Positions 14,240 to 21,023 of a stretch of DNA of 40,441 nt are shown piece after piece. Made by a program: the position numbers and the translations under genes. Where the stretch lies: IMG/VR virus record IMGVR_UViG_3300042898_000081, positions 1 to 40,441 of that record; one strand, 5' to 3'. Source of the stretch: a virus. The notes beneath the pieces were generated by a model, which made no database searches, was not told the origin of the DNA, and saw nothing but the letters and a program-made list of their open reading frames with translations. Numbering within the stretch: position 1 is the first letter of the stretch; the number at the start of each line of letters is the position of its first letter.

Positions 14240-15472
14240 ATGACTACAGGCGCAACGGGACAACTAGGACTTGCCTTACCGGTACAGGGTGAACTTTCTG
14301 GTACATGGGGCAATACGGTTAACAACGGTATTACCGAATACACCAACATTGCTATTGCAGCCACACTGACGCTAACAAATGATGGCGCGGTAACTCTTGC
14401 AAACACTACAGGGGACGCTTCAGCTTCTAACATCGTATCTACCTTGACAGGTGCGGGTACGGTAACAGCGCAGTTTGCCATCGTCAGAGTTACGGGCACG
14501 CTAACAGTGGCCAAAGTAGTAACGGCTCCAAGTTACAGTAAAACGTACACAGTGGTGAACGCCGCCACTGGCGGTATTGTGACGTTTAAAGCAGCGGGGC
14601 AAGCCGGTGTTTCTATCGCTGTGGGTGAGTCAGCTTATGTGTACTTTAACGGCACTGACTATGTGAAGCTGGCTTCTACTGTAGATAGCGGAGTAACTTC
14701 ATTTACTGCTGGCACAACAGGGCTTACCCCTTCTACAGCCACAACTGGCGCAGTTACTTTGGCTGGCACGTTGGCTCCAGCAAATGGCGGTACAGGTGTA
14801 GCAAATAATGCGGCAATGACAGTAACGGGTTCAGGAAACTTTGCATACACAAGAACACTAACAGGCGCAACCAACGTCACTTTTCCCACAACGGGTACAT
14901 TGGCAACTTTGGCGGGTACAGAGACTTTCACCAACAAGACTCTGACAACGCCAATAATCTCAAGTATCAGCAACACGGGTACATTGACGCTACCAACAAG
15001 CACCGACACATTAGTGGGTAGGGCAACAACTGATACGCTGACCAACAAAACGCTGACAAGCCCAACGCTGACAACCCCAGCACTGGGTACTCCCGCAAGT
15101 GGTGTATTAAGTTCTTGCACGGTTGATGGCACAAACAGCGTTGGATTTTTAAACATCCCACAAAACAGTCAATCGGCAGCTTACACATTGGTTTTAGCCG
15201 ATGCTGGTAAACACATTTTTCACCCAGTTGGTGACAATAACGCTAGAACATTTACTATTCCCGCAAACTCAAGCGTTGCGTTCCCAATTGGAACTGCCAT
15301 CACATTCATCAACATGGCTGTGGCAAACGTCACGATTGCCATCACAACAGACACATTGGTTTTATCTTCCGCAGGTACAACAGGTTCACGAACCTTGGCT
15401 ACAAACGGATCAGCAACCTGCATTAAGATTACCTCAACATCTTGGCTTATTTCAGGGAGTGGTTTAACATGA
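14240..15472 (+). CDS. Tail fibre protein with TNKTLTSP-type repeats
   Basis: This 410-aa protein has the N-terminal GLALPVQGELSGTWGNTVNN pattern of phage fibre proteins. Its central region uses TGTLATLAGTETFTNKTLTT, DTLTNKTLTSPTLTTPALGT and PASGVLSSCTVDGTN. These 'tlTNKTLtsP....P.lGTPaSG.L' motifs are well known in tail fibre shafts. The first 130 residues probably attach to the tail. The C-terminus (FTIPANSSVAFPIGTAITFI, then SSAGTTGSRTLATNGSATCI) is a beta domain. AGGAG lies 7 bases before the ATG. The stop overlaps the start of the glycine-rich protein. Confidence 0.85.
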   Translation: MTTGATGQLGLALPVQGELSGTWGNTVNNGITEYTNIAIAATLTLTNDGAVTLANTTGDASASNIVSTLTGAGTVTAQFAIVRVTGTLTVAKVVTAPSYSKTYTVVNAATGGIVTFKAAGQAGVSIAVGESAYVYFNGTDYVKLASTVDSGVTSFTAGTTGLTPSTATTGAVTLAGTLAPANGGTGVANNAAMTVTGSGNFAYTRTLTGATNVTFPTTGTLATLAGTETFTNKTLTTPIISSISNTGTLTLPTSTDTLVGRATTDTLTNKTLTSPTLTTPALGTPASGVLSSCTVDGTNSVGFLNIPQNSQSAAYTLVLADAGKHIFHPVGDNNARTFTIPANSSVAFPIGTAITFINMAVANVTIAITTDTLVLSSAGTTGSRTLATNGSATCIKITSTSWLISGSGLT

Positions 15473-16272
15473 GTGGTGCACTACAAGCTGTTTTTACAAA
15501 CCTTAGATCATTTATTGTTCCCGCAGCAGCGGGTCAAGAAGCATTTACAACTGCGGGTACTTATACATGGGTTGCACCTGCGGGTGTAACTTCAGTTTCT
15601 GTTGTTTGTGTTGGCGGTGGTGGCGGTATGGGTAATTTATATGTTGATCCCACAGATTTTTATTACGGTGGTGGTGGTGGAGCATTAGCGTATGCAAATA
15701 GTATCACTGTAACCCCCGGATCAAGTTATACCGTAGTGGTTGGCGCAAGGGGTGTATCAACTGGAATTTCCGCTGGTACAAATGGTGGTGACAGTACCTT
15801 TAACGGAACTACTTGTGGCGCACAAGGTGGGCGAGGAGGCACTACTTCTGCGGTTGGAGCTGGTGGTACTGTATTAAATGGTACAGGCGGCTCTGGTGGG
15901 GCAGGCGGTGGTGGTGGTGCAACCTCATATGCCAATGCTGGAGCTGGAGGTGCTGGTGGTTATTCTGGCGCTGGTGGTATTGGAAAATCTACTGGTGGAA
16001 CTGGGGGCGCTGGCGCTGGTGGTAATGGTGCTTCTGGCGGCGGTGTTGGCATACTTGGAGAAGGAACAAGCGGAGCCTATGGAGCCGTGGGAGTTGGTAC
16101 TGGTGGCAGTGGCGGTACAAATGGAGATAGCCCTCAATCTGGCGTTGGTCAAGGTGGTCTATATGGCGGCGGTGGTCTTAATAATGGCAGAAACGGTGCG
16201 GTTCGCATTATTTGGGCTGGCACTAGTGGAATAACTAGAGCGTTTCCGTCAACAAATACAGGGGATTTGTAA
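15469..16272 (+). CDS. Glycine-rich tail tip / probable receptor-binding protein
   Basis: This 267-aa protein starts at the ATG that overlaps the fibre stop (ATGA). It has a short N-terminal attachment segment (MSGALQAVFTNLRSFIVPAA), then the motif EAFTTAGTYTWVAPAGVTSV, then SVVCVGGGGG. About 150 residues of glycine-rich sequence follow (GGSGGAGGGGGATSYANAGA and similar). This is the 'f.t.Gt..w..PaGvt.v.v...GgGGgG' family seen in phage fibres. Glycine-rich loops form the receptor-binding head of phage S16 gp38-type adhesins. It ends GAVRIIWAGTSGITRAFPST. A receptor-binding role is inferred. Confidence 0.75.
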   Translation: MSGALQAVFTNLRSFIVPAAAGQEAFTTAGTYTWVAPAGVTSVSVVCVGGGGGMGNLYVDPTDFYYGGGGGALAYANSITVTPGSSYTVVVGARGVSTGISAGTNGGDSTFNGTTCGAQGGRGGTTSAVGAGGTVLNGTGGSGGAGGGGGATSYANAGAGGAGGYSGAGGIGKSTGGTGGAGAGGNGASGGGVGILGEGTSGAYGAVGVGTGGSGGTNGDSPQSGVGQGGLYGGGGLNNGRNGAVRIIWAGTSGITRAFPSTNTGDL

Positions 16273-16574
16273 TGGATTTATTTATTCGTATTGTTGACAA
16301 TCAACCTTTTGAACATCCAATTTTAAGTAGTAATTTTTGTCAAGCATTTCCTCACATTGATACAAACAATTTGCCATCTGAATTTGTTCGTTTTCAACGG
16401 ATTCAACCGCCTGTTCTTGGTGACTACGAAGTGTACGAAGGTTTAAGCTATGCTTTAGTAGATGGAATATGCAAAGATATTCATCATGTTCGCCAAATGA
16501 CGCAAGAAGAAAAAAGTATACAAGATGGTTTACTTGCGCTATTAGCTTTAAAAAACAATAGGGGTTTCACATGA
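16272..16574 (+). CDS. Small protein after fibre genes, possible fibre chaperone
   Basis: This 100-aa protein starts at an ATG sharing one base with the previous stop. It reads FIRIVDNQPFEHPILSSNFC, then QAFPHIDTNNLPSEFVRFQR, a YEVYEGLSYALVDG strand and a final IHHVRQMTQEEKSIQDG helix. Pattern and position match small proteins after tail fibres that may act in fibre assembly, as tfa-type proteins do elsewhere. No cysteine or membrane features decide the point. I give this role as a guess. Confidence 0.65.
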   Translation: MDLFIRIVDNQPFEHPILSSNFCQAFPHIDTNNLPSEFVRFQRIQPPVLGDYEVYEGLSYALVDGICKDIHHVRQMTQEEKSIQDGLLALLALKNNRGFT

Positions 16575-16648
16575 ACGATCTAGCATTAAGAGATATTCTT
16601 TCTCAATCAGGTTTCCCGTGGACTATCACATGGCCTGATGCTCCCTAA
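16571..16648 (+). CDS. 25-aa peptide with Trp-Pro rich end
   Basis: The ATG at 16571 overlaps the previous stop (ATGA), and the frame encodes MNDLALRDILSQSGFPWTIT followed by WPDAP. It is amphipathic, then Trp/Pro-rich. The stop-start coupling and its place in a chain of tiny genes support a real, very small gene. Function unknown. Confidence 0.5.
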   Translation: MNDLALRDILSQSGFPWTITWPDAP

Positions 16649-16650
16649 TC

Positions 16651-16746
16651 ATGTGGGACTGGGCTGAAGCACTTATTGCGGCGGCCTGTATAGTGGCCTT
16701 CGTTATCTTTGGCACGTACATGATTGCATGGAGTTGGGCGTGGTAA
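16651..16746 (+). CDS. 31-aa single-pass membrane peptide
   Basis: The frame begins two bases after the previous stop and encodes MWDWAEALIAAACIVAFVIF plus GTYMIAWSWAW. It is one hydrophobic segment flanked by Trp residues at the membrane borders. Its position at the start of the lysis genes suggests a lysis accessory or antiholin-type peptide. No family is recognised. Confidence 0.5.
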   Translation: MWDWAEALIAAACIVAFVIFGTYMIAWSWAW

Positions 16747-16902
16747 ATGCGCTGGCTATTGATGCTCTTTTTGGTGTTTCTACCGGGAGCATCTAGTCAA
16801 GATAGGAAGACTGAGTACCGCTGTGTGCGGTGGGCGTGGACGGGTGATGTTTATAACCGCAAAGTTGTTTGCCTACAGTGGGAAAAGGTTGTACGGAAAT
16901 GA
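16747..16902 (+). CDS. 51-aa secreted peptide with signal sequence
   Basis: The frame begins directly after the previous stop. Residues 1-17 (MRWLLMLFLVFLPGASS) form a signal peptide with probable cleavage before Gln18. The mature part (QDRKTEYRCVRWAWTGDVYN and on) is basic and Trp-rich with two cysteines, at 26 and 42, that could form a disulphide in the periplasm. There is no lipobox, so it is not a typical Rz1. The stop overlaps the next gene (ATGA). The role is unknown; a periplasmic lysis helper is plausible. Confidence 0.55.
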   Translation: MRWLLMLFLVFLPGASSQDRKTEYRCVRWAWTGDVYNRKVVCLQWEKVVRK

Positions 16903-17396
16903 TGTTAGATCCGGTCACGGCTCTTGAAGGTTTACAAAGCGCCATAGGATTAGTCCGTAAAGCTGCGAAGGTGGCTAACGATCTTGGTGGACTAGCGCCC
17001 ATGTTGGGCAAGCTCTTTGATGCTAAGAGCCAAGCCACCAAAGCGATGGTTGAAGCCAAGCGGTCTGGCAATAAGTCTAACTTTGCTTTGGCAATGCAGA
17101 TCGAAAATGCCTTGATGCAAACGGCTAAACTGGAGTCGGAGCTTCAACTGCTTTATATACAGACTGGCAACATAGACGTTTGGAACAAGATCAAGGCTAG
17201 AGCCGCTGAGATGGACAGGGATGATGCAATAGAAGCCCGTAAAGCCAAGGATGAAGAGAAGAAGCGCAAAGAGGCCGAGGCTGAACAAATGCAGTGGGCG
17301 GCTGCTATTGTTATTATTGTGATGTTTATTGGTGCTGTTGGTTGGGGTATTAATGAAGTTTCTGATCTGTGTGCTAGATCAAGGTGTGGGCGGTGA
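16899..17396 (+). CDS. Helical protein with C-terminal membrane anchor
   Basis: This 165-aa protein starts at ATG 16899, which overlaps the previous stop; a second ATG follows directly. The first 100 residues are helical (PVTALEGLQSAIGLVRKAAK, then KAMVEAKRSGNKSNFALAM). A Lys/Glu-rich helix at 105-130 leads into a membrane segment at 133-152 (WAAAIVIIVMFIGAVGWGIN). The C-terminal tail is short and carries two cysteines. This tail-anchored form does not match the usual inner spanin, which has an N-terminal anchor. It lies in the lysis chain and could regulate or support the holin. Confidence 0.65.
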   Translation: MMLDPVTALEGLQSAIGLVRKAAKVANDLGGLAPMLGKLFDAKSQATKAMVEAKRSGNKSNFALAMQIENALMQTAKLESELQLLYIQTGNIDVWNKIKARAAEMDRDDAIEARKAKDEEKKRKEAEAEQMQWAAAIVIIVMFIGAVGWGINEVSDLCARSRCGR

Positions 17397-17542
17397 ATGA
17401 GTACCAGAAGCAATTTGACCTCTTCCTTAAAGTCTTTGTGCGGTTGTGCATTGCTTGGTGGGTGCTTGGACTGCTCCGCTTCCTGCCAGATGAGTTGGCC
17501 TCAAAAATTGTCAATAAACTTCTTGGAATGATTGGACTATGA
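17393..17542 (+). CDS. 49-aa membrane peptide, GTG start
   Basis: GTG at 17393 overlaps the previous stop (GTGA). The frame encodes MNEYQKQFDLFLKVFVRLCI, AWWVLGLLRFLPDELASKIV and a short helical end. It has one membrane segment at about residues 10-31 and an amphipathic C-terminal helix. It ends within the ATG of the next gene (ATGA). An alternative ATG at 17397 opens another frame (see findings). The GTG frame is preferred for its coupling on both sides and its membrane-like composition. Function unknown, probably in lysis. Confidence 0.6.
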   Translation: MNEYQKQFDLFLKVFVRLCIAWWVLGLLRFLPDELASKIVNKLLGMIGL

Positions 17543-17847
17543 GCGAACCAAACGAAAAACATGCTTTGATTGAAAAGGTGGCGTTTGCTATCCTGCCAAT
17601 TCTGTTCACTTGTGTGGTGTATCTAATGAACTCACTATCGCACTTGTCGCATGAAGTGACTGTGTTAAACAACAAGATTAGTTTGGTTGTTACTTCAGAC
17701 AACAAACAAGCTACCAATACGGGAGCAGAACTAGCCCGTGAGAAGCTACGTCAGGATTTGGAAAAAGAAATCCAAAAGAACCGTGATGACATCATGCACA
17801 ACCGACAAGACATTGCCGTTATCTACGAAAAACTGGGGAAAAAATAA
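17539..17847 (+). CDS. Inner-spanin-like protein: N-terminal anchor plus coiled coil
   Basis: This 102-aa protein has a membrane segment at residues 14-33 (VAFAILPILFTCVVYLMNSL). A charged coiled coil of about 65 residues follows (TGAELAREKLRQDLEKEIQK, then NRDDIMHNRQDIAVIYEKLG). The layout fits an inner-membrane spanin, which spans the periplasm to disrupt the outer membrane during lysis. It is also shared by many small phage membrane proteins. It starts in ATGA overlap and ends one base into the holin gene. No confident outer-spanin partner is seen. Confidence 0.6.
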   Translation: MSEPNEKHALIEKVAFAILPILFTCVVYLMNSLSHLSHEVTVLNNKISLVVTSDNKQATNTGAELAREKLRQDLEKEIQKNRDDIMHNRQDIAVIYEKLGKK

Positions 17848-18350
17848 TGCTTTCACTATTCTCAACACTTGGCGGTTTGCTCATATCAGGCTTGCCCAAA
17901 CTCCTAGACTTCTTCCAAAACAAGGCAGACCAGAAGCATGAGTTGGCTCTTGCCCGTGTGCAAGTAGAACTACAGCTACAGATGATGGCGCAGGGCTTTG
18001 CCGCTCAAGAGCGCATGGAAGAGATACGCACCGACCAGATTGCTATGGAAACAGACGCGCAGATGACTGTTGCCGCCTATGACCACGACAAGAAGGTTAT
18101 GGAAAATGCCAGCACTTGGGTGGTGAACTTTGTTGGAACCGTTCGTCCAATGGTCACTTACATCTTTGTGCTGGAGCTATGTGCAATAAACGCATGGATT
18201 GCCTACTACGTTTACAGCCGCCCCAGCTTAATCATGAGCATAGAAGACCTGATCCGCCTGTCTGACATCATCTTCTCCACTGACGAGATGGCAATGCTTG
18301 GAGGCATCATAGGTTTCTGGTTTGGCTCACGTAGCTGGAGCAAGAAATGA
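17847..18350 (+). CDS. Holin, 3TM family (gene-transfer-agent holin type)
   Basis: This 167-aa protein fits the 'holin of 3TMs' family. It has a weakly hydrophobic N-terminus (LGGLLISGLPKLLDFF) and a charged middle helix rich in Gln, Glu and Met. The segment at 99-123 (VRPMVTYIFVLELCAINAWI) starts with the family's RP(M/T)VTY hallmark, and the last hydrophobic segment ends GGIIGFWFGSRSWSKK with the typical FWFG(S/D)R. Holins open the inner membrane to let the endolysin out. It directly precedes the endolysin with ATGA coupling. Confidence 0.8.
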   Translation: MLSLFSTLGGLLISGLPKLLDFFQNKADQKHELALARVQVELQLQMMAQGFAAQERMEEIRTDQIAMETDAQMTVAAYDHDKKVMENASTWVVNFVGTVRPMVTYIFVLELCAINAWIAYYVYSRPSLIMSIEDLIRLSDIIFSTDEMAMLGGIIGFWFGSRSWSKK

Positions 18351-18853
18351 AACTAGGCGAAGCTGGCGCTAAGTTGATGCACCAGTGGGAGGGGTACAGG
18401 ACTAAGCCGTACCTCTGCCCAGCCCATATTTGGACAATTGGTTATGGTCATGTGCTGTACCAAGACCAAATTCGTTTGCCTGTAGTCAGGGTGGAGGGTA
18501 AAGACACCCCCATGATCCGCAAAGAGATGCCACTGAAACCGGAGGACAACCGTGTCTGGACTAAAGAAAAGATCGAGAAACTATTCCAAGATGATGTCAG
18601 ACCTACTGAACTTGGTGTTCTACGACTTGCTCCCGCTTTATCTGGTCGTCAAGGGGCTTTCGATGCGTGCGTCAGCTTTGCCTTCAACGCCGGAGTGGGG
18701 GCTTTTCAGCGCTCTTCTATTCGGATGAAAATAAACCGTGGTGATTGGGAAGGCGCAGCCGATGCGCTCTTGCTGTATTGCATGGCTGGTGGCAAAATAC
18801 TCGCAGGGCTAAAAAAGCGCAGGGACGCTGAAAAAGCACTGTTTCTATCTTAG
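18347..18853 (+). CDS. Endolysin, GH24 lysozyme (T4/R21 type)
   Basis: This 168-aa muramidase cuts the glycan chains of peptidoglycan. The catalytic pattern of the lysozyme family is E-8aa-(D/C)-5aa-T. Here Glu15 (QWEG), Cys24 (YLCP) and Thr30 (WTIGYGH) fit it exactly. A later AFDACVSFAFNAGVGAFQRS and the RRDAEKALF end also match. The middle position is Cys rather than Asp, a known variant. There is no signal peptide or SAR segment, so it needs the upstream holin. The start overlaps the holin stop (ATGA). An insertion at about 45-65 (VVRVEGKDTPMIRKEMPLKP) makes it slightly longer than minimal forms. Confidence 0.9.
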   Translation: MKLGEAGAKLMHQWEGYRTKPYLCPAHIWTIGYGHVLYQDQIRLPVVRVEGKDTPMIRKEMPLKPEDNRVWTKEKIEKLFQDDVRPTELGVLRLAPALSGRQGAFDACVSFAFNAGVGAFQRSSIRMKINRGDWEGAADALLLYCMAGGKILAGLKKRRDAEKALFLS

Positions 18854-18861
18854 GACTGCCG

Positions 18862-20748
18862 ATGCCTTTAAAAAAACTATTACTGAAGCCGGGTGTAAAC
18901 AAAGAAAACACCAGATATACCAATGAGAACGGTTGGTATGTATCCGATAAGATGCGGTTTCGGCAAGGTACGCCTGAGAAAATTGGCGGTTGGGTACGTA
19001 TTTCTGGTGCTATATTCCAAGGCGTTTGTCGTTCTTTGTGGAACTGGATTACCCTCGGTGGGTTAAACCTTGTAGGTGTTGGAACTAATTTAAAGTTTTA
19101 CATTGAACAAGGTGGTATTTATAACGACATCACCCCTATTCGCGCAACCAGCACAATTAACACTAATCCTTTTGTAGCTACAAATGGGTCGGCAGTTATC
19201 ACTGTTACAGATACAGGTCACGGTGGCATAACGGGCGATTTTGTTACTTTCAGCGGTGCTGTTGGGCTTGGCGGCAATATCACGGCTGATGTATTAAATG
19301 CTGAATATCAAATTACTTTTGTTAGCGTTAACTCGTACACGATTACAGTTACAGCTACGGCAAATGCCACAGATGTTTCAGGATCTCCCGGTGGTGGAGC
19401 TTCGGTGGCGGCGGCGTATCAAATTAATACCGGCCCAGCTATTGCAGTTCCTTTGGTTGGTTGGGGTGCTGGCTTTTGGGGTTCTGGTGTTTGGGGTACT
19501 GGCGGAACATCTATAAGTACCATTCGCCTATGGAGTCAAAGTAACTTTGGAGAAGACTTAATCTTCAACCCCCGTGGGGGTGCTTTGTATTATTGGGATG
19601 CAGGAACTGGTGTAACGTCACGGGGTGTGTTGGTATCTAGCATTATGGGAGCAGACGCAGATACACCTTCTGTGGTTTTGTCTGTATTTGTGTCTGACGC
19701 AAGCCGTTTTGTGTTTGCGTTTGGTTGCGATGACTACAGTTCATCTACGCTAAACCCCATGTTAATTCGCTGGTCTGACCAAGAGAGCATTCTTGTTTGG
19801 ACCCCTGCCATCACAAACCAAGCGGGTAGCTTACAGTTGTCGCACGGTTCTGAGATTGTCACCGCCATCCAAGCTCGTCAAGAGATTGTGGTGTTTACAG
19901 ATTCAGCCATATATTCACTTCAATACGTTGGGCCACCCGTGGTTTGGTCTTCTCAACTACTTGGCGATAACGTTTCAATTATTGGCCCTAACGCAGTATG
20001 TTTGGCCTCTGGCGTAGTGTATTGGATGGGCGTAGACAAATTCTACAAATACGATGGCCGTGTGCAGACTTTGCGTTGTGACCTTAAGCAATATATTTTC
20101 CAAGACATTAATACTGCTCAAGCCGCACAGGTGTTTGCGGGGACAAACGAAGGTTTTAACGAAGCTTGGTGGTTCTACTGCTCTGCCAATAGCAATGAGA
20201 TTGACCTTTATGTAACGTATAACTACTTGGAAGATGTATGGGCATACGGCACATTAGGCCGTACAGCTTGGTTGGATTCTGGTTTGCGTGATTTTCCGTT
20301 AGCGGCAACTTATTCCTATAACCTTGTTAACCATGAGCAAGGTAACGATGACAATCAAACAGGAACTCCTGCGGCTATCAATGCTGTTATTGGTTCTGCT
20401 GAGTTTGACATTGATGACGGCGATCACTTTGGGTTTGTCTGGAGAATGCTTCCAGACATTACATTCCGTGGATCAAATGCCGCTTCGCCACAAGTCACAA
20501 TGACGCTAATTCCTATGCAAAACTCAGGTTCTGGGTATAACGATCCTATTTCTTTAGGTGGTAATTCTACGGCCACTGTAATCCGAACATCTACTTCCGT
20601 GATTGAACAGTTTACCGGTCAAGTCTATGTTAGGGTGCGAGGCCGTCAGATGATTATTCAAGTTGAATCTAACCAGCTTGGGTGCGCTTGGCAGTTGGGT
20701 TCACCCCGTATCGACATCAAACAAGACGGCAGAAGGGGTAACTCATGA
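18862..20748 (+). CDS. Tail nozzle / gp10-like stabilisation protein with inserted beta domain
   Basis: This 628-aa protein begins KLLLKPGVNKENTRYTNENG, then WYVSDKMRFRQGTPEKIGGW. This is a common opening of large podovirus tail proteins of the P22 gp10 or nozzle class. Beta-propeller-like blades follow (VFVSDASRFVFAFGCDDYSS, AIQARQEIVVFTDSAIYSLQ, VYWMGVDKFYKYDG). The final QVYVRVRGRQMIIQVESNQL plus a W-x-LGSPRIDIKQDGRR end is typical. Residues about 104-175 hold an inserted HG..GD-type beta domain. A GWGAGFWGSGVWGTGG box sits near residues 200-216. It would close the short tail. The assignment is by pattern. Confidence 0.75.
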   Translation: MPLKKLLLKPGVNKENTRYTNENGWYVSDKMRFRQGTPEKIGGWVRISGAIFQGVCRSLWNWITLGGLNLVGVGTNLKFYIEQGGIYNDITPIRATSTINTNPFVATNGSAVITVTDTGHGGITGDFVTFSGAVGLGGNITADVLNAEYQITFVSVNSYTITVTATANATDVSGSPGGGASVAAAYQINTGPAIAVPLVGWGAGFWGSGVWGTGGTSISTIRLWSQSNFGEDLIFNPRGGALYYWDAGTGVTSRGVLVSSIMGADADTPSVVLSVFVSDASRFVFAFGCDDYSSSTLNPMLIRWSDQESILVWTPAITNQAGSLQLSHGSEIVTAIQARQEIVVFTDSAIYSLQYVGPPVVWSSQLLGDNVSIIGPNAVCLASGVVYWMGVDKFYKYDGRVQTLRCDLKQYIFQDINTAQAAQVFAGTNEGFNEAWWFYCSANSNEIDLYVTYNYLEDVWAYGTLGRTAWLDSGLRDFPLAATYSYNLVNHEQGNDDNQTGTPAAINAVIGSAEFDIDDGDHFGFVWRMLPDITFRGSNAASPQVTMTLIPMQNSGSGYNDPISLGGNSTATVIRTSTSVIEQFTGQVYVRVRGRQMIIQVESNQLGCAWQLGSPRIDIKQDGRRGNS

Positions 20749-21014
20749 GTTTTATGCAAGAATCTCCGCCGCGTTTACCGGCTCCACCGCCAGAATATGA
20801 AGCAGCCTATATGGGTCAGATGTTGAACGTGTTGAATTTGTTCTTTCAACGTTTAAACGCTATTCAACCAATCAACATTGCGCGGTTAAACATTAACTTA
20901 ACAACGCTTCCAACAGAAGCAGATTTACCCAACTTAAGATTGGGTGATGTCTATCGAGACACACAAGACGGTGTTCAAGATACCAGCCAGATGCTGCGAA
21001 TAAAAACATCTTAA
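20745..21014 (+). CDS. Small tail-associated protein
   Basis: This 89-aa protein starts in ATGA overlap with the nozzle-like gene. It reads PPEYEAAYMGQMLNVLNLFF, then QRLNAIQPINIARLNINLTT and LPTEADLPNLRLGDVYRDTQ. The 'LPT.A.L..LR.GDVYRD' pattern recurs in small proteins next to nozzle genes in related phages. The N-terminal helix carries a Pro-rich lead. It may plug or decorate the tail tip. Function unknown. Confidence 0.65.
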   Translation: MSFMQESPPRLPAPPPEYEAAYMGQMLNVLNLFFQRLNAIQPINIARLNINLTTLPTEADLPNLRLGDVYRDTQDGVQDTSQMLRIKTS

Positions 21015-21023
21015 TAAGTTTAT

